Source of the DNA: Spirochaetaceae bacterium
Lineage (GTDB): Bacteria; Spirochaetota; Spirochaetia; DSM-2461
NCBI GenBank assembly: GCA_016342385.1
Contig: JAEINM010000067.1
Location: 1 to 13,217 of the forward strand
Length of the DNA: 13,217 nucleotides
Direction of reading: 5' to 3'
The first letter of the stretch is position 1. Each line of letters begins with the position of its first letter. Of the stretch, positions 1-6,262 are shown piece after piece. Position numbers and translations under genes: made by a program. Below the pieces are notes generated by a model. The model was not told the DNA's origin and did no database searches. It saw nothing but the letters and a program-made list of their open reading frames with translations.

Positions 1-928
1 CTTCTGTTAGAAATACCTGATCATTAAAAGTGGCATAGAGGTCAATTTCATTTGTTTCACCAGACCCAATCCGGGGGATTTCAGCTGATACAGTCGGGTT
101 ATCCATATACCCCGACTGCATAAAAGTAATTGAAACATCATCTACAGGGTAATTTTCACAGTTACTGATAGTGACTATACCTATAGGATTATTGACATAA
201 TAGCTCTGCATTGATGCGAAGAGAGGATCAATTTTAATGTTTTCAAATTTTATGCATTTAATTTCCGCCTTAGGAGAATCGGGATCCTCCCCAAAACGAT
301 AGGACGCTGTGACTCCAATTGCAAAAGCAAAACCATTGAGTAGAGTATTAAGATCTCCGAAATAGGAATAATCATCAATTGATTTGAAATATTTTAATCT
401 CGGATTAATATCCAGAACGAGATTATAACTGAGATTCAATCCCAGAGAGACTCCAGCCTGGGCGTTAAATAAAAGAGCACTTCTTGGTTCACCGCCGGGA
501 TCGAGAAAAGGGAAATACCCATAGGAAAGACCTAAACCCAGATCTCCACCTACTTCGAGCTGTTTAGAAAATCTATGGGCATAATAGGCACCTAAATTTC
601 CATAAAACTGAGTGTGATTTCTTTTTTCATCATCAGGGAGTTGTGCTTTTACAAGAATAAGCCCCATTTGTGCCATGGGTTGTAAAACAGGTAATGAAGA
701 AAGGGGTATTCTGGCGGCCAGTGAAATATCGTGATATTGATAGGTGCCTCCCGAAGTAAAGACATCTCTGGCAATGGGGAAATAGGTCTGGTAACAGATA
801 CCGAGACTGAAGGGATATTGGTATTTTTCATCAAAATCTATCTCACTATTGTTCTGTGTAAATAAATACTGAGAAGTGATCACAGTAAAAAAAAGAAAAA
901 AGAAATAACACTTAATGCAATTCTTCAT
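1..928 (-). CDS. Exported beta-barrel-like protein with C-terminal Ig/CARDB-like region, partial (3' end missing)
   Basis: An open frame reads from an ATG at 928 to the left edge, giving 309 codons with no stop, so the C-terminus lies outside the window. The start is supported by an AAGGGAG Shine-Dalgarno just upstream. The first ~25 residues form a signal peptide with a strongly hydrophobic core (FFFLFF). Residues ~35-215 are rich in alternating aromatic and hydrophobic strands (for example SLGICYQTYFPIA, ending near TASYRFGED), which resembles an outer-membrane barrel. From ~225 on the sequence changes to an Ig/CARDB-like style (NNPIGIVTISNCENYPVDDV). It is the second gene of an operon, 19 bp after the FecR-TPR gene. 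I infer an envelope location; no enzymatic function is visible. A wholly periplasmic beta-rich protein is the main alternative. Confidence 0.72.
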   Translation of the reverse strand, partial: MKNCIKCYFFFLFFTVITSQYLFTQNNSEIDFDEKYQYPFSLGICYQTYFPIARDVFTSGGTYQYHDISLAARIPLSSLPVLQPMAQMGLILVKAQLPDDEKRNHTQFYGNLGAYYAHRFSKQLEVGGDLGLGLSYGYFPFLDPGGEPRSALLFNAQAGVSLGLNLSYNLVLDINPRLKYFKSIDDYSYFGDLNTLLNGFAFAIGVTASYRFGEDPDSPKAEIKCIKFENIKIDPLFASMQSYYVNNPIGIVTISNCENYPVDDVSITFMQSGYMDNPTVSAEIPRIGSGETNEIDLYATFNDQVFLTE

Positions 929-947
929 GCTCCCTTTTCTTCAACAG

Positions 948-1826
948 TTATAGATTACTTAAAATCTCACTTGCTTTTCGACCGGTTTCGCTATGGGGGT
1001 CGATGCTGATTGCTTTTTCCAATTTTCTTCTGGCGAAATCCATTTCTTCTAGTTCCAATGAACAAAAAGCCGATAATAGGTATACTATCTGCTCTTCATC
1101 CTTTTTTTCAGAGTCCGATAAATAGCTGTCAAAGAGTTCCTCCGCTTCAATATAGTTTTGGCTTTCGATTAATACATTCCCTTTTAAAAGAACATAATCA
1201 CCATAATATTCAGATTCAGGATAGGGATCCATTTTAAACAGAGTATCTCTCATTTTCTTTATCTGACCGGATTCATATTCACAGAGTACTTTGTAAAAGA
1301 GAATCTCCTCATAATTAGATCCATACCATTCCGCGCCCTCTTCGAGGATTTGGATAGCACCGGAAAAATCCCCTTTAAAATAGAGGGTTTTTCCCTCTTC
1401 CAGGAATTCAATATCATCATCAACCCAGGTTATTGTCTCTTCATCCTGTGGATCTCCCCGTACACCCATAACGGCAGACTGTCTGGAATCGATCTCATTA
1501 TCACGAAATAGCTTGGCAAAAGAAGATCCTTTTATGCCCCACTTATCAACCTTCTGGAGCTGATCCAATAATGTGGCTACCTCATATATTCCATCTTTAT
1601 CCAGAGTAATTTTGACATTATCCATCAGCAGCTCTGCATAACTGTCATCAGTCAGCCTTATTGTATCGCCATCAGAAACGATATCACCAATATCCAGAGT
1701 ATCCCAATTGCCGCCCGATTCTACTTCGAGATAGCCATCGAGATAATCTATAGATAAATCTCTTGCACATATTACAGTCAAACTCAATGTGAACAATAAA
1801 AATGCAAAACACAAATATCTAAACAT
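948..1826 (-). CDS. FecR-like domain/TPR exported protein
   Basis: The gene encodes 292 residues. Residues 1-~20 are a signal peptide (hydrophobic LCFAFLLFTLSLTVIC). The cysteine at 20 could be a relaxed spirochaetal lipobox, but the residue before it is Ile, so lipidation is uncertain. Residues ~25-125 look like a FecR-type beta domain: a stretch like LDIGDIVSDGDTIRLTDDSYAELL is typical (residues ~45-67), followed by a GVRGD-like end at 121-125. Residues ~140-290 are helical TPR-like repeats (KGDFSGAIQILEEG, QNYIEAEELFDSYL, MDFARRKLEKAISIDP). FecR domains with TPRs are common exported proteins in spirochaetes, and here there is no partner sigma factor or sensor. An AGAGGT Shine-Dalgarno precedes the ATG. 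It heads a two-gene operon and is divergent from the HAD/AIR-synthase gene. A scaffold or sensor role in the envelope is inference. Confidence 0.8.
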   Translation of the reverse strand: MFRYLCFAFLLFTLSLTVICARDLSIDYLDGYLEVESGGNWDTLDIGDIVSDGDTIRLTDDSYAELLMDNVKITLDKDGIYEVATLLDQLQKVDKWGIKGSSFAKLFRDNEIDSRQSAVMGVRGDPQDEETITWVDDDIEFLEEGKTLYFKGDFSGAIQILEEGAEWYGSNYEEILFYKVLCEYESGQIKKMRDTLFKMDPYPESEYYGDYVLLKGNVLIESQNYIEAEELFDSYLSDSEKKDEEQIVYLLSAFCSLELEEMDFARRKLEKAISIDPHSETGRKASEILSNL

Positions 1827-1904
1827 AATCTACCTCTTTAGAATAAATATATCCCTCTTAAAACAATTATCCATGAATTAACCTGAATATCATCTATTCC
1901 ATAA

Positions 1905-1933
1905 TTTTAAAATCATATTTCTTTCTCTATAAT
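1905..1933 (+). promoter_or_regulatory. Candidate sigma-70 promoter for the HAD/AIR-synthase gene
   Basis: A perfect TATAAT lies at 1928-1933, 17 bp after a weak TTTTAA -35-like element at 1905-1910. It points to the gene starting at 1982 and leaves a ~40-nt leader. The -10 is convincing, while the -35 is poor in this AT-rich context. Confidence 0.4.
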
Positions 1934-1943
1934 ACTAATACAT

Positions 1944-1969
1944 AAAGAGAGATATTCATATCTTTTTTT
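1944..1969 (+). other. Small hairpin with T-run in the 5' leader
   Basis: The leader contains AAAGAGAGATAT followed after TC by ATATCTTTTTTT, an imperfect inverted repeat (6 Watson-Crick pairs extended by G-T and A-T pairs). It ends just before the TGGAGGT Shine-Dalgarno at 1972-1978. It could act as a weak terminator/attenuator or simply be AT-rich sequence; there is no second alternative stem to argue for regulation. Confidence 0.25.
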
Positions 1970-1981
1970 ACTGGAGGTTCT

Positions 1982-3583
1982 ATGCAGTTGAAAGCCGTTA
2001 TCTTCGACTTTGACGGAACTCTGACGAAGCAGGGTTCCATAGATTTTAATATGATCAGAAATAAAATCTCCTGCCCTCCCCACATGCCCATTCTCGATTA
2101 TATAGAGACCCTTTGCGGCAAGGAACAGAAAGCAGCCCGGGATACACTCGATTCATTGGAATTCCATGGGGCAGAATCTTCGGAAGAAGAATACTACGCA
2201 GAGGAAGTAATAGGCTTTTTAAACCGGAGGAATATTCCCGTTATAATCATTACCCGGAACTCAAAGAAATGCATTCTCAGATCTCTTGAAAATTTCAGGA
2301 CTCTCAATGAAAAAAACTTCTATCGTATTATTTCGAGGGATGATCCCTATGCGGTAAAACCTGATCCGCAATCTATTATTCACATAGCCGGGGAACTGGA
2401 TATATCAACAGGGAATATCATGGTCATCGGAGATTATATACATGATATGACTGCGGGGATTAAGGCGGGAGCTAAAACCGTCTATAAAATTACTGATAGA
2501 GAGAACGATGACCTTGTTCAGAGCGACTATATAATCCAATCACTGAGAGAACTTCTTCCGATCTTTTCTGCAAGCCTGCCCTTACAAAAAGGGAAATATC
2601 CCAATGATCTTCTCGGGGATCTGCTAACAGATCTGGATAGCTCAGATTCCAGGCTGATAATCGGTCCGGGAGTCGGAGAAGATTCAGCAGTAATTAATGC
2701 GGAGGAAGAAGAATTGATCATTCTCAAGTCGGATCCCATCACTTTTCCCGTTGATGATATTTCAATGTACTCCATCAATGTGAATATGAACGATATTGTC
2801 ACTTCCGGAGGAACAGGCCAATGGATGACACTGGTTTTGTTGTTTCCCGAAGGAACCTACCCGGAAGAGATAGAGAAAGTGATGGAATCAATATCCCATA
2901 TATGCCGAAAAAGAAATTTATCGATCTGTGGCGGACATACAGAAATAACAGATGCTGTGAACAGGCCTGTAATAAGTGTGACAATTATCGGTACTGTAAG
3001 CAAAGAGAAACTGATCAATAAAAAAAATATTCACTGTGGTGATTCAATTATCCTCAGCAAATTTATCGGGATAGAAGGGTCATCAATCATTGCAGCTGGA
3101 AAATATAGAGAGCTGATTGAAGCCGGCTTTAATAAAAAGGAATTGGAATCCTGCAAAGCTCTTGTGAACATTCTGAGCATCTCTGAAGAAGCTCAACTCG
3201 CTGTTGAAGCAGGTGGAGTTTCAGCTATGCACGATGTGACGGAAGGGGGAATTGCGACAGCTATAGGGGAACTGAGTCTGGCAGGAAAAAAAGGATTTGA
3301 TATATATACTGATCAAATTCCGATTCTGGAAATAACAAAAAGAATCTGTTCTTATTTTAAGATAAATCCACTGGGTTTAATCGGTTCTGGCTCACTGATA
3401 ATTATCTGCAGAAAAGAAGCAACAGAAAAAATTTTATACAAATTACAGAACAATAATATTGAAGCCGGTATTATTGGAAAAGTGAATTCCGATCCAGGAG
3501 GAAAGATATCCTGCCTTGGTGGAGCATTAGATGAGTGGCCGGAGTTTACAACGGATGAACTGACAAAAATAAAATTCAATTGA
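1982..3583 (+). CDS. HAD phosphatase fused to AIR-synthase-like (HypE/PurM superfamily) protein
   Basis: This 533-residue fusion has two enzyme halves. Residues 1-~195 form a HAD hydrolase with all four motifs: DFDGT at 9-13 (nucleophile D9, acid D11), T91 in IIITRNSK, K126 in VKPDP, and GDYIHD with G150-D151 and D155. Residues ~208-533 match the AIR-synthase/HypE/PurM fold: GPGVGEDSAVI at 228-238 (nucleotide/metal site), DPITFP at 251-256, NMNDIVTSGGTGQW at 268-281, GGHTEI at 317-322, and HDVTEGGIATAIGEL at 417-431. The C-terminus (LTKIKFN) lacks the terminal cysteine motif that true HypE uses to carry carbamoyl/cyano groups, so a hydrogenase-maturation role is unlikely. The substrate is unknown; I infer that one half makes a phosphorylated intermediate that the other consumes or removes. 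The start has a clear GGAGGT Shine-Dalgarno. No hyp, pur or selD neighbours are present. Confidence 0.85.
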   Translation: MQLKAVIFDFDGTLTKQGSIDFNMIRNKISCPPHMPILDYIETLCGKEQKAARDTLDSLEFHGAESSEEEYYAEEVIGFLNRRNIPVIIITRNSKKCILRSLENFRTLNEKNFYRIISRDDPYAVKPDPQSIIHIAGELDISTGNIMVIGDYIHDMTAGIKAGAKTVYKITDRENDDLVQSDYIIQSLRELLPIFSASLPLQKGKYPNDLLGDLLTDLDSSDSRLIIGPGVGEDSAVINAEEEELIILKSDPITFPVDDISMYSINVNMNDIVTSGGTGQWMTLVLLFPEGTYPEEIEKVMESISHICRKRNLSICGGHTEITDAVNRPVISVTIIGTVSKEKLINKKNIHCGDSIILSKFIGIEGSSIIAAGKYRELIEAGFNKKELESCKALVNILSISEEAQLAVEAGGVSAMHDVTEGGIATAIGELSLAGKKGFDIYTDQIPILEITKRICSYFKINPLGLIGSGSLIIICRKEATEKILYKLQNNNIEAGIIGKVNSDPGGKISCLGGALDEWPEFTTDELTKIKFN

Positions 3584-3650
3584 TATATTTTTAATTGGGA
3601 TTATCCGACTAAAATCACTTTGTAAAGGATAATGATAAGTAAGAGATAAA

Positions 3651-3684
3651 GAGGGTAATATTTTTTATCTTAAAAAATAACCTC
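3651..3684 (+). terminator. Candidate A/T-rich hairpin terminator after the HAD/AIR-synthase gene
   Basis: TATTTTTTA at about 3658-3666 region pairs with TAAAAAATA across a three-base TCT loop, and the stem extends imperfectly through GAGG at the left and CCTC at the right. It lies ~70 bp after the stop at 3583. It lacks a free U-tract after the stem, so intrinsic termination is only possible, not clear. Confidence 0.3.
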
Positions 3685-3706
3685 ATAAACAATCTAAAAA
3701 ACTTAT

Positions 3707-3817
3707 TACATAAAGATTTTTACATAAGCAGTATATTTCCCATGAATACTAAGAGGATTATACATAATTATTTTTATATTAAGATAAGTTTTATTATATA
3801 GACATTGTTATACATAA
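3707..3817 (+). repeat. Four TACATAA motif copies in AT-rich DNA
   Basis: The heptamer TACATAA occurs at 3707-3713, 3721-3727, 3761-3767 and 3811-3817. The last two share a longer context (TTATACATAA). Spacing is 14, 40 and 50 bp, so it is not a tandem repeat. It could be a cluster of regulator sites or a by-product of AT-rich composition. Confidence 0.4.
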
Positions 3818-3896
3818 ATACATTTATATTCTCCCTGGATATAGTTGTGATTAAAATAGGCATAAATATTTATAAAAAAGAAATTTCTTTCAAAAC

Positions 3897-3951
3897 ATTG
3901 AGAGGTAAATATATTTATATTTCTAATGATGTCTCATTATTTCCTCTCAAT
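3897..3951. repeat. Inverted repeat upstream of the DUF1028 gene
   Basis: ATTGAGAGGTAAATA at 3897-3911 is mirrored by TATTTCCTCTCAAT at 3938-3951: 14 pairs with one bulged base across a 26-nt loop. It ends 17 bp before the ATG at 3969. It could be a hairpin in the mRNA leader, an operator, or a bidirectional transcription barrier. The right arm contains CCTCTC, so the left arm (GAGAGG) would be paired when folded. Confidence 0.45.
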
Positions 3952-3968
3952 TATCCGATATTAAACTC

Positions 3969-4895
3969 ATGAAAAGAAGAGCTGAACTTATACATACATA
4001 TTCTATAATCGCAATAGATAAAGAACGCGGAGAAATGGGTGGTGCCGTCCAATCCCATTATTTTTCTGTTGGTGGATCAGTTATATGGGCCCAGGCTGGA
4101 ACTGGAGTTATCGCCACTCAGGCCATGGTGAATATCGAATACGGACCCCAGGGTTTATCTCTTCTTAAAAAAGGATTCAGTAGTGAAAAAGTAATAAATC
4201 TTATTACCTCAAAAGATAGTAATGCTCCTATAAGGCAGGTAGCAGCACTGGATTGCAGTGGTGGAATTCAAGCTTTTACCGGATCAAAAACAATTACTGA
4301 AGCTGGTCATATAGTAGGAGAAAACTATTCCTGTCAAGCCAACATGATGCTGAAAAATACTGTATGGTCTGCTATGGCCCAAAGCTTTGAAGAATCCTCA
4401 GGTCCTCTCGCGGAAAGATTATTAATATCACTAGAAGCTGCGGAAGCGGAAGGTGGTGACATTAGAGGGAAACAATCCTCGGCACTTACAGTTGTCAGCG
4501 TTGAGGACAAAGGTAATATCAGAGATAATATCATTGTGGATCTACGAGTAGAAGACCATAGTGAACCTCTTGGGGAAATGCGCAGGCTTCTCACTATACA
4601 CAAGGCTTACACTCATGCTGCTCTGGGTGATCTTGCTATTGAAAAAGGTGATATATCCAGAGCTATGGATGAATTTGCAGAAGCGGAAAAACTAATTCCG
4701 GAAAATATTGAACTCCAGTTCTGGAAAGCTGTCTCACTAATAAATCATTTCAACTTCTCCCAGGCGGAACCGATTCTCAAAAAAGTTTTCCGTATAGATA
4801 ATAATTGGAAAATTCTTCTTCAGAGATTAACCGGATCTGAGATAATTAAGAGGGATGAAGAGATTCAAAAATTCCTTGACTTTCTATGCAAATAA
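3969..4895 (+). CDS. DUF1028 (Ntn-hydrolase-like) protein with TPR-like C-terminal region
   Basis: The gene encodes 308 residues. Residues ~10-200 are a clear DUF1028 domain: HTYSIIAIDKERGEMGGAVQ near 9-28, then SH, WAQAGTGVIATQAMVN at 40-55, YGPQGLSLL at 58-66, GHIVGENYSCQANM at 113-126, and LEAAEAEGGDIRGKQSSAL at 155-173. The family is predicted to have an Ntn-hydrolase fold, but its reaction is not established. Residues ~212-285 are helical and TPR-like (ALGDLAIEKGDISRAMDEFA), ending in a WKILLQRL segment of the kind seen at the end of longer DUF1028 proteins. There is no signal peptide, so it is likely cytoplasmic. The ATG at 3969 is the first in this open frame; the leader lacks a good Shine-Dalgarno, so the start or initiation mode is less certain. 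Its 3' end overlaps the convergent DUF554 gene by 12 bp. Confidence 0.88.
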   Translation: MKRRAELIHTYSIIAIDKERGEMGGAVQSHYFSVGGSVIWAQAGTGVIATQAMVNIEYGPQGLSLLKKGFSSEKVINLITSKDSNAPIRQVAALDCSGGIQAFTGSKTITEAGHIVGENYSCQANMMLKNTVWSAMAQSFEESSGPLAERLLISLEAAEAEGGDIRGKQSSALTVVSVEDKGNIRDNIIVDLRVEDHSEPLGEMRRLLTIHKAYTHAALGDLAIEKGDISRAMDEFAEAEKLIPENIELQFWKAVSLINHFNFSQAEPILKKVFRIDNNWKILLQRLTGSEIIKRDEEIQKFLDFLCK

Positions 4896-5561
4896 AAGGG
4901 AAAAAGCCGCGGCAAAGAGCAATGCGGGGATCATATTGATAGTTTTTATTTTTTTGATCTCCAGTATCGATATTCCAAGGCCGAGAAGAAGCAGCCCTCC
5001 AGTGGCGCTGATTTCACTAATAACCGATTCTGTCAGATACGTTTGAAGCGAACCGGCAAAAAGAGTTAGTCCTCCCTGAAAGATCACAAGTGGAACTATG
5101 GAAAAAAGAACACCAACACCCAAGGTTGAAGCCAGTGCAATAGATGCAATACCATCGAGAACTGATTTCGCCAGCAGTAGATTGGGATAGGATCCCAGTC
5201 CCTCTTCTATAGCTCCCAGAACCGTCATTGAACCCATGCAGTACAATAGGAAAGCCGTCACCAGACCTTCAGAGAACTGGCTGTTTTCCGATCGGGATAT
5301 TTTTTTTAGTCTTTCACCGAGACGATCCATAAGCGAATCGATTTTTAGTAATTCCCCTGTTATACCACCCAGAATGATGCTGAATATCATGAATAAAATA
5401 CTATCTACTTTAATCGCCATCATGATCCCCAGAGTTATGGTAAATAAACCTATCCCCTGAAAAGCGATTTTAATCAGTTTTTCCGGTGTTTTCTTATGCA
5501 CTATCAGTCCAATTAATCCCCCGGCTAATATGGCTGCTGCATTCACCAACGTTCCAAACAT
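4884..5561 (-). CDS. DUF554 family integral membrane protein
   Basis: The gene encodes 225 residues and is almost entirely hydrophobic, with about seven membrane segments (roughly 3-21, 35-50, 53-70, 100-118, 133-153, 155-170 and 187-200, plus a hydrophobic C-terminus 210-225). It matches DUF554 (YdfK-type) through FGTLVNAAAILAGGLIG at the N-terminus, CMGSMTVLGAIEEGL at 108-122, KSVLDGIASIALASTLGVG at 132-150, and GGLLLLGLGISILEIKKIK at 188-206. The length is normal for the family. A transport role is presumed for the family but no substrate is known. Start: the ATG at 5561 is preceded by GAGGA at a normal distance. It is convergent with, and overlaps, the DUF1028 gene; nothing suggests that they share a pathway. 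Confidence 0.9.
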   Translation of the reverse strand: MFGTLVNAAAILAGGLIGLIVHKKTPEKLIKIAFQGIGLFTITLGIMMAIKVDSILFMIFSIILGGITGELLKIDSLMDRLGERLKKISRSENSQFSEGLVTAFLLYCMGSMTVLGAIEEGLGSYPNLLLAKSVLDGIASIALASTLGVGVLFSIVPLVIFQGGLTLFAGSLQTYLTESVISEISATGGLLLLGLGISILEIKKIKTINMIPALLFAAAFSLLFA

Positions 5562-5590
5562 AGGTCAATTCCTCATTGTTGTTTTTCGGA

Positions 5591-5604
5591 GAGTCTGAAG
5601 ACTC
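5591..5604. promoter_or_regulatory. Palindrome upstream of the DUF554 gene
   Basis: GAGTCTGAAGACTC is a 6-bp inverted repeat with a two-base centre, lying 30-43 bp upstream of the DUF554 start and on the far side from citX. It could be an operator in the divergent DUF554/citX region, but no repressor is encoded nearby and no second copy was seen. Confidence 0.25.
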
Positions 5605-5693
5605 CACAGCATTCTGGCAGCTTTCCGCTCAGATGAAGTGCATAATGACTGCGCTGCATAAACAACTGGGAGTATCGAGCAATACCTTGTGGC

Positions 5694-5721
5694 TTGCCCC
5701 GAGTTTCTTTCCTGATATAAT
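5694..5721 (+). promoter_or_regulatory. Promoter of citX (extended -10)
   Basis: TTGCCC at 5694-5699 and TATAAT at 5716-5721 are separated by 16 bp, and a TG at 5713-5714 makes an extended -10 (TGATATAAT). It lies ~44 bp before the ATG at 5765 and would give a short leader holding the GGGAG Shine-Dalgarno. This supports the shorter citX start. Confidence 0.6.
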
Positions 5722-5764
5722 AAAACATGTAAAAAGGGATTATGCAATAGAGGGAGATTATCCG

Positions 5765-6262
5765 ATGAGTACTGTTGATGTCTATGATATGGCTACTGCC
5801 AGGGAATTGAGAGGGATAACCCAGAAAAAAATGATTGAACAGTATCATAGTCCTCTTATTTCATTTTCATTAAATATTCCCGGACCAGAAAAAGATAACA
5901 CCCTATACAGGAAAATTCATAGAGTGGGTGAAATAGTGATAGAAAAGGCATTTGCACAACATATTATTCATAGAATAAGCCAAAATGGCAAAACCGGTCC
6001 CCAGGCCTACTATGCCATTAAAATGCCGTCACCGCTGATAAAGAAAGAGACTGTTAAAATTGAAGAGAATCATCCCTATGGGAGAATATTTGATATTGAT
6101 GTTATAGATCTTCAGTGCAAGCCTATATCGAGAGAAAAGTTAAATATACCAGGACGAAAATGTTTTATCTGCGAAGAAGAGGCCGCTCTCTGTAGTCGAA
6201 GCAGAAAGCATGGGGTCGAAGAACTGTTACAGAAAATACATTCAATTGCTGAAATGCTCTGA
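5765..6262 (+). CDS. citX: CitX, apo-citrate lyase phosphoribosyl-dephospho-CoA transferase
   Basis: CitX moves the triphosphoribosyl-dephospho-CoA prosthetic group onto the acyl carrier subunit (CitD) of citrate lyase, making the active holoenzyme in the cytoplasm. The 165-residue product fits the usual size. It matches the family along its length: HSPLISFSLNIPGPEKD at 28-44 (E. coli has a PVPLVSFTVVAPGPIKD stretch), HPYGRIFDIDVID at 103-115, ISREKLNIPGRKCFICEEEA at 121-140, and LCSRSRKH at 142-149. The start at 5765 is chosen because a GGGAG Shine-Dalgarno and an extended -10 promoter lie just upstream, and because the alignment to known CitX begins here. Citrate lyase subunits and ligase (citC, D, E, F) and citG are absent from the window, so the gene is an orphan here. 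The 3' end overlaps mnmA by 21 bp, convergently. Confidence 0.9.
   Translation: MSTVDVYDMATARELRGITQKKMIEQYHSPLISFSLNIPGPEKDNTLYRKIHRVGEIVIEKAFAQHIIHRISQNGKTGPQAYYAIKMPSPLIKKETVKIEENHPYGRIFDIDVIDLQCKPISREKLNIPGRKCFICEEEAALCSRSRKHGVEELLQKIHSIAEML

Larger units (their letters stand above)
3584..3968. other. AT-rich intergenic region without a gene
   Basis: This 385-bp gap holds no supported ORF. It is strongly AT-rich. It contains an A/T hairpin near the 3' end of the upstream gene, four TACATAA copies on the plus strand at 3707, 3721, 3761 and 3811, and an inverted repeat just before the DUF1028 gene. I recognised no RNA gene. Confidence 0.6.

Noticed and set aside
2590..3583. True HypE hydrogenase-maturation protein
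   Set aside because: The C-terminal cysteine-containing tail is missing and no hydrogenase or hyp genes are present; the similarity is to the wider PurM/AIR-synthase superfamily.
5576..5764. 63-residue N-terminal extension of CitX from an upstream TTG
   Set aside because: There is no Shine-Dalgarno at that TTG, the extension does not resemble CitX, and a good extended -10 promoter (5694-5721) lies inside it; the ATG at 5765 has a Shine-Dalgarno and fits the family start.
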